From positions 62,001 to 126,000 of the forward strand of contig JAHEWK010000019.1 in NCBI GenBank assembly GCA_020740775.1: DNA of 64,000 nucleotides, written 5' to 3'. The notes under the pieces were generated by a model. The model was not told where the DNA came from and ran no database searches. It saw only the letters and a list, made by a program, of their open reading frames with translations. Below, one piece after another: positions 62,677 to 64,000 of this stretch (its first letter is position 1; each line of letters starts with the position of its first letter). Both the position numbers and the translations under genes were made by a program. The DNA is from Ilyonectria destructans. Its lineage: Eukaryota > Ascomycota > Sordariomycetes > Hypocreales > Nectriaceae.

Positions 62677-63779
62677 GTCACCGTCTATTCTGTATGCCCT
62701 GATACAGAAAAGGAGAGGTAGGCCCTAAGCCGTTACACCAAAAGGTCTACCTGTGCCTCGGTTACGAGTTACACAGGGTATTAGGGTCTTTAAGGCACTG
62801 ACGCACGCATTATGCCCTCACTGTTACCGTCTTATGTAAGGTTAAACTGACTTAGTAAATAGGCTTTCGGAAATGATATAGTTAATATTCTATTGCTGTT
62901 CTCCTACCTAGACATTAAATCCCTAGCCAAGAGACTGTTCAACGAGAGAGGCGAGGATATACTCCTACTTAAGTCTTGTAAGCATTATAGAGTGCCATAC
63001 GGACCAGCGGTGCACATAAAGCTAATATGACTTTTCTACTCTTCCGCAGGCTCAGCTAGGCTTAAAGTGGTAGGCATAGTATTATTCCCAAACCCGTTAC
63101 TCCCGCTCATATTGCTGAGAACTTCAAAGAAATTGACCTATACCCCAACGACCTCGATGTGGTTAAGGGAGTATGTAAAGAGTAGAGGCGATATAATATC
63201 TCATATATTACAAGTGAATTAAATCTGAGTAGGTTACGTCAAACGATCGTGCTGATCACACCAAATTCGGGCAGATAAGCCACGATGGGATGTCAATCTG
63301 TTTGGTGAAAGATTTAAGCATCAGCAACGCACACGACCATTAACTGGGTAGATATTACCTGTAGTTTCGACCTGGTGGTCTCGGATAGATGTCAAGAGAA
63401 TGACTGTTATATCATATAACTTTCGCCGTGCATCAGTGGCGGACTTGATCGTAACGAGGGTTCTTGTAGGGCGCATTCAAAGCACCCAGTAGATTATCTA
63501 GCCTTAAAAGGGCATATGTCTGTTGCCGGTCCTCCGGTCTGTGTTCTAAATCTGTCAAAGGAACGGTGTCTGGTGCTCCGTTCCATGTCATCCGTACACG
63601 AATCGTGCGACGTGACGTTCTTGAGGCGTGTTATTTGAGAGGAGTCTTGGCGGCAATTAATAATGCACCGGTCCCCACACGGTCACCGGAGTTAACTAAA
63701 TAATGCGCAGGCTTTAAGCTCAGAGGGCAGACTCTTAAGGTTCAGGATTAGGTATTTAAGGTCAATAAGTTTCCTTAAG
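62677..63779. other. Eroded DNA without recognisable gene
   Basis: Mixed composition with frequent stops in all frames. It may be further retroelement relic upstream (minus strand) of the fragment at 62485-62676, but I found no diagnostic motif. Confidence 0.35.
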
Positions 63780-64000
63780 CTGCTGAATTTAAAACTCGCA
63801 TCTAATTCTTATAATAATTAATAAGGTATTAAGCTAAAAGCGTTTTAAGCTTTTATTAAATTCTTGTAGATATAAAGGTTTTAATTTATTGAAACTTTTT
63901 TTAAGTAGATAAAAAAAAAGGTATATTAACTATCTTTAGTAATAATTTTTTAATAATATATATAAATAAATTCAATTTATAGAGAAATTAAATTATTTAT
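63780..64000. other. AT-rich right edge
   Basis: The sequence becomes A/T-dominated again up to the window end. It is presumably the start of another RIP-mutated block. Confidence 0.6.

Noticed and set aside
1..64000. tRNA or rRNA genes
   Set aside because: I looked for T-loop (GGTTCGAATCC-like) signals with a matching acceptor stem and found none convincing; a tRNAscan run would be decisive.

Overview
The window looks like a chromosome segment of a filamentous ascomycete (Pezizomycotina, most likely Eurotiomycetes; inferred). Genes are split by 45-75 bp introns with fungal splice and branch signals. Typical families are present: HET, LaeA-like methyltransferase, fungal PDR ABC transporter, DUF1772 and Zn2Cys6 proteins. 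Gene-bearing GC-balanced DNA alternates with long, extremely AT-rich, stop-riddled blocks that look like products of repeat-induced point mutation (RIP).

Region by region. 1-13.5 kb is gene-bearing but eroded. It holds a possible small gene, an ankyrin-repeat relic, a Zn2Cys6 regulator relic, a conserved hypothetical gene, an SH3+HET gene, a DUF3435/FluG-type fragment (the domain of Starship captain recombinases) next to an array of short palindromes, an F-box gene and a multi-intron LaeA-like methyltransferase. The last two lie between inverted, permuted copies of a ~250 bp repeat. 13.5-43.4 kb is a transposon graveyard. Three solo LTRs of one family are recognisable with target-site duplications, one nested inside another. 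A RIP-degraded Ty3/Gypsy element (16455-33329, TSD ATATA) contains an intact younger relative (17715-26169, TSD AATCT, identical 442 bp LTRs). The intact element encodes an unusually long Gag, a chromovirus Pol with a duplicated extra module, and a third, antisense gene for a Zn2Cys6 coiled-coil protein. A RecQ-type helicase relic lies near 38-39 kb.

45.8-62.5 kb looks like an accessory metabolic gene cluster without a visible core synthase. In order it holds a PDR ABC transporter (with two apparent frameshifts), an MFS sugar-porter-type transporter, a DUF1772 (anthrone-oxygenase family) gene, two more DUF1772 genes, a phytanoyl-CoA-type Fe(II)/2-oxoglutarate dioxygenase, a DUF4336 metallo-beta-lactamase-like protein with a C-terminal membrane anchor, a dimeric alpha/beta-barrel (ABM-like) protein, and a decayed aldo/keto reductase.

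The four promoter regions serving the MFS gene, the three DUF1772 genes and the dioxygenase all carry repeats of TGCGGGAC or GTGGGAC. These include a 38 bp near-perfect palindrome in the MFS/DUF1772 divergent promoter and three 21 bp-phased copies before the dioxygenase. This suggests one cluster-specific regulator, not encoded in the window. The expected role is oxidative tailoring and export of a small molecule; the product is unknown. The right end (62.5-64 kb) returns to retroelement relics and AT-rich DNA.
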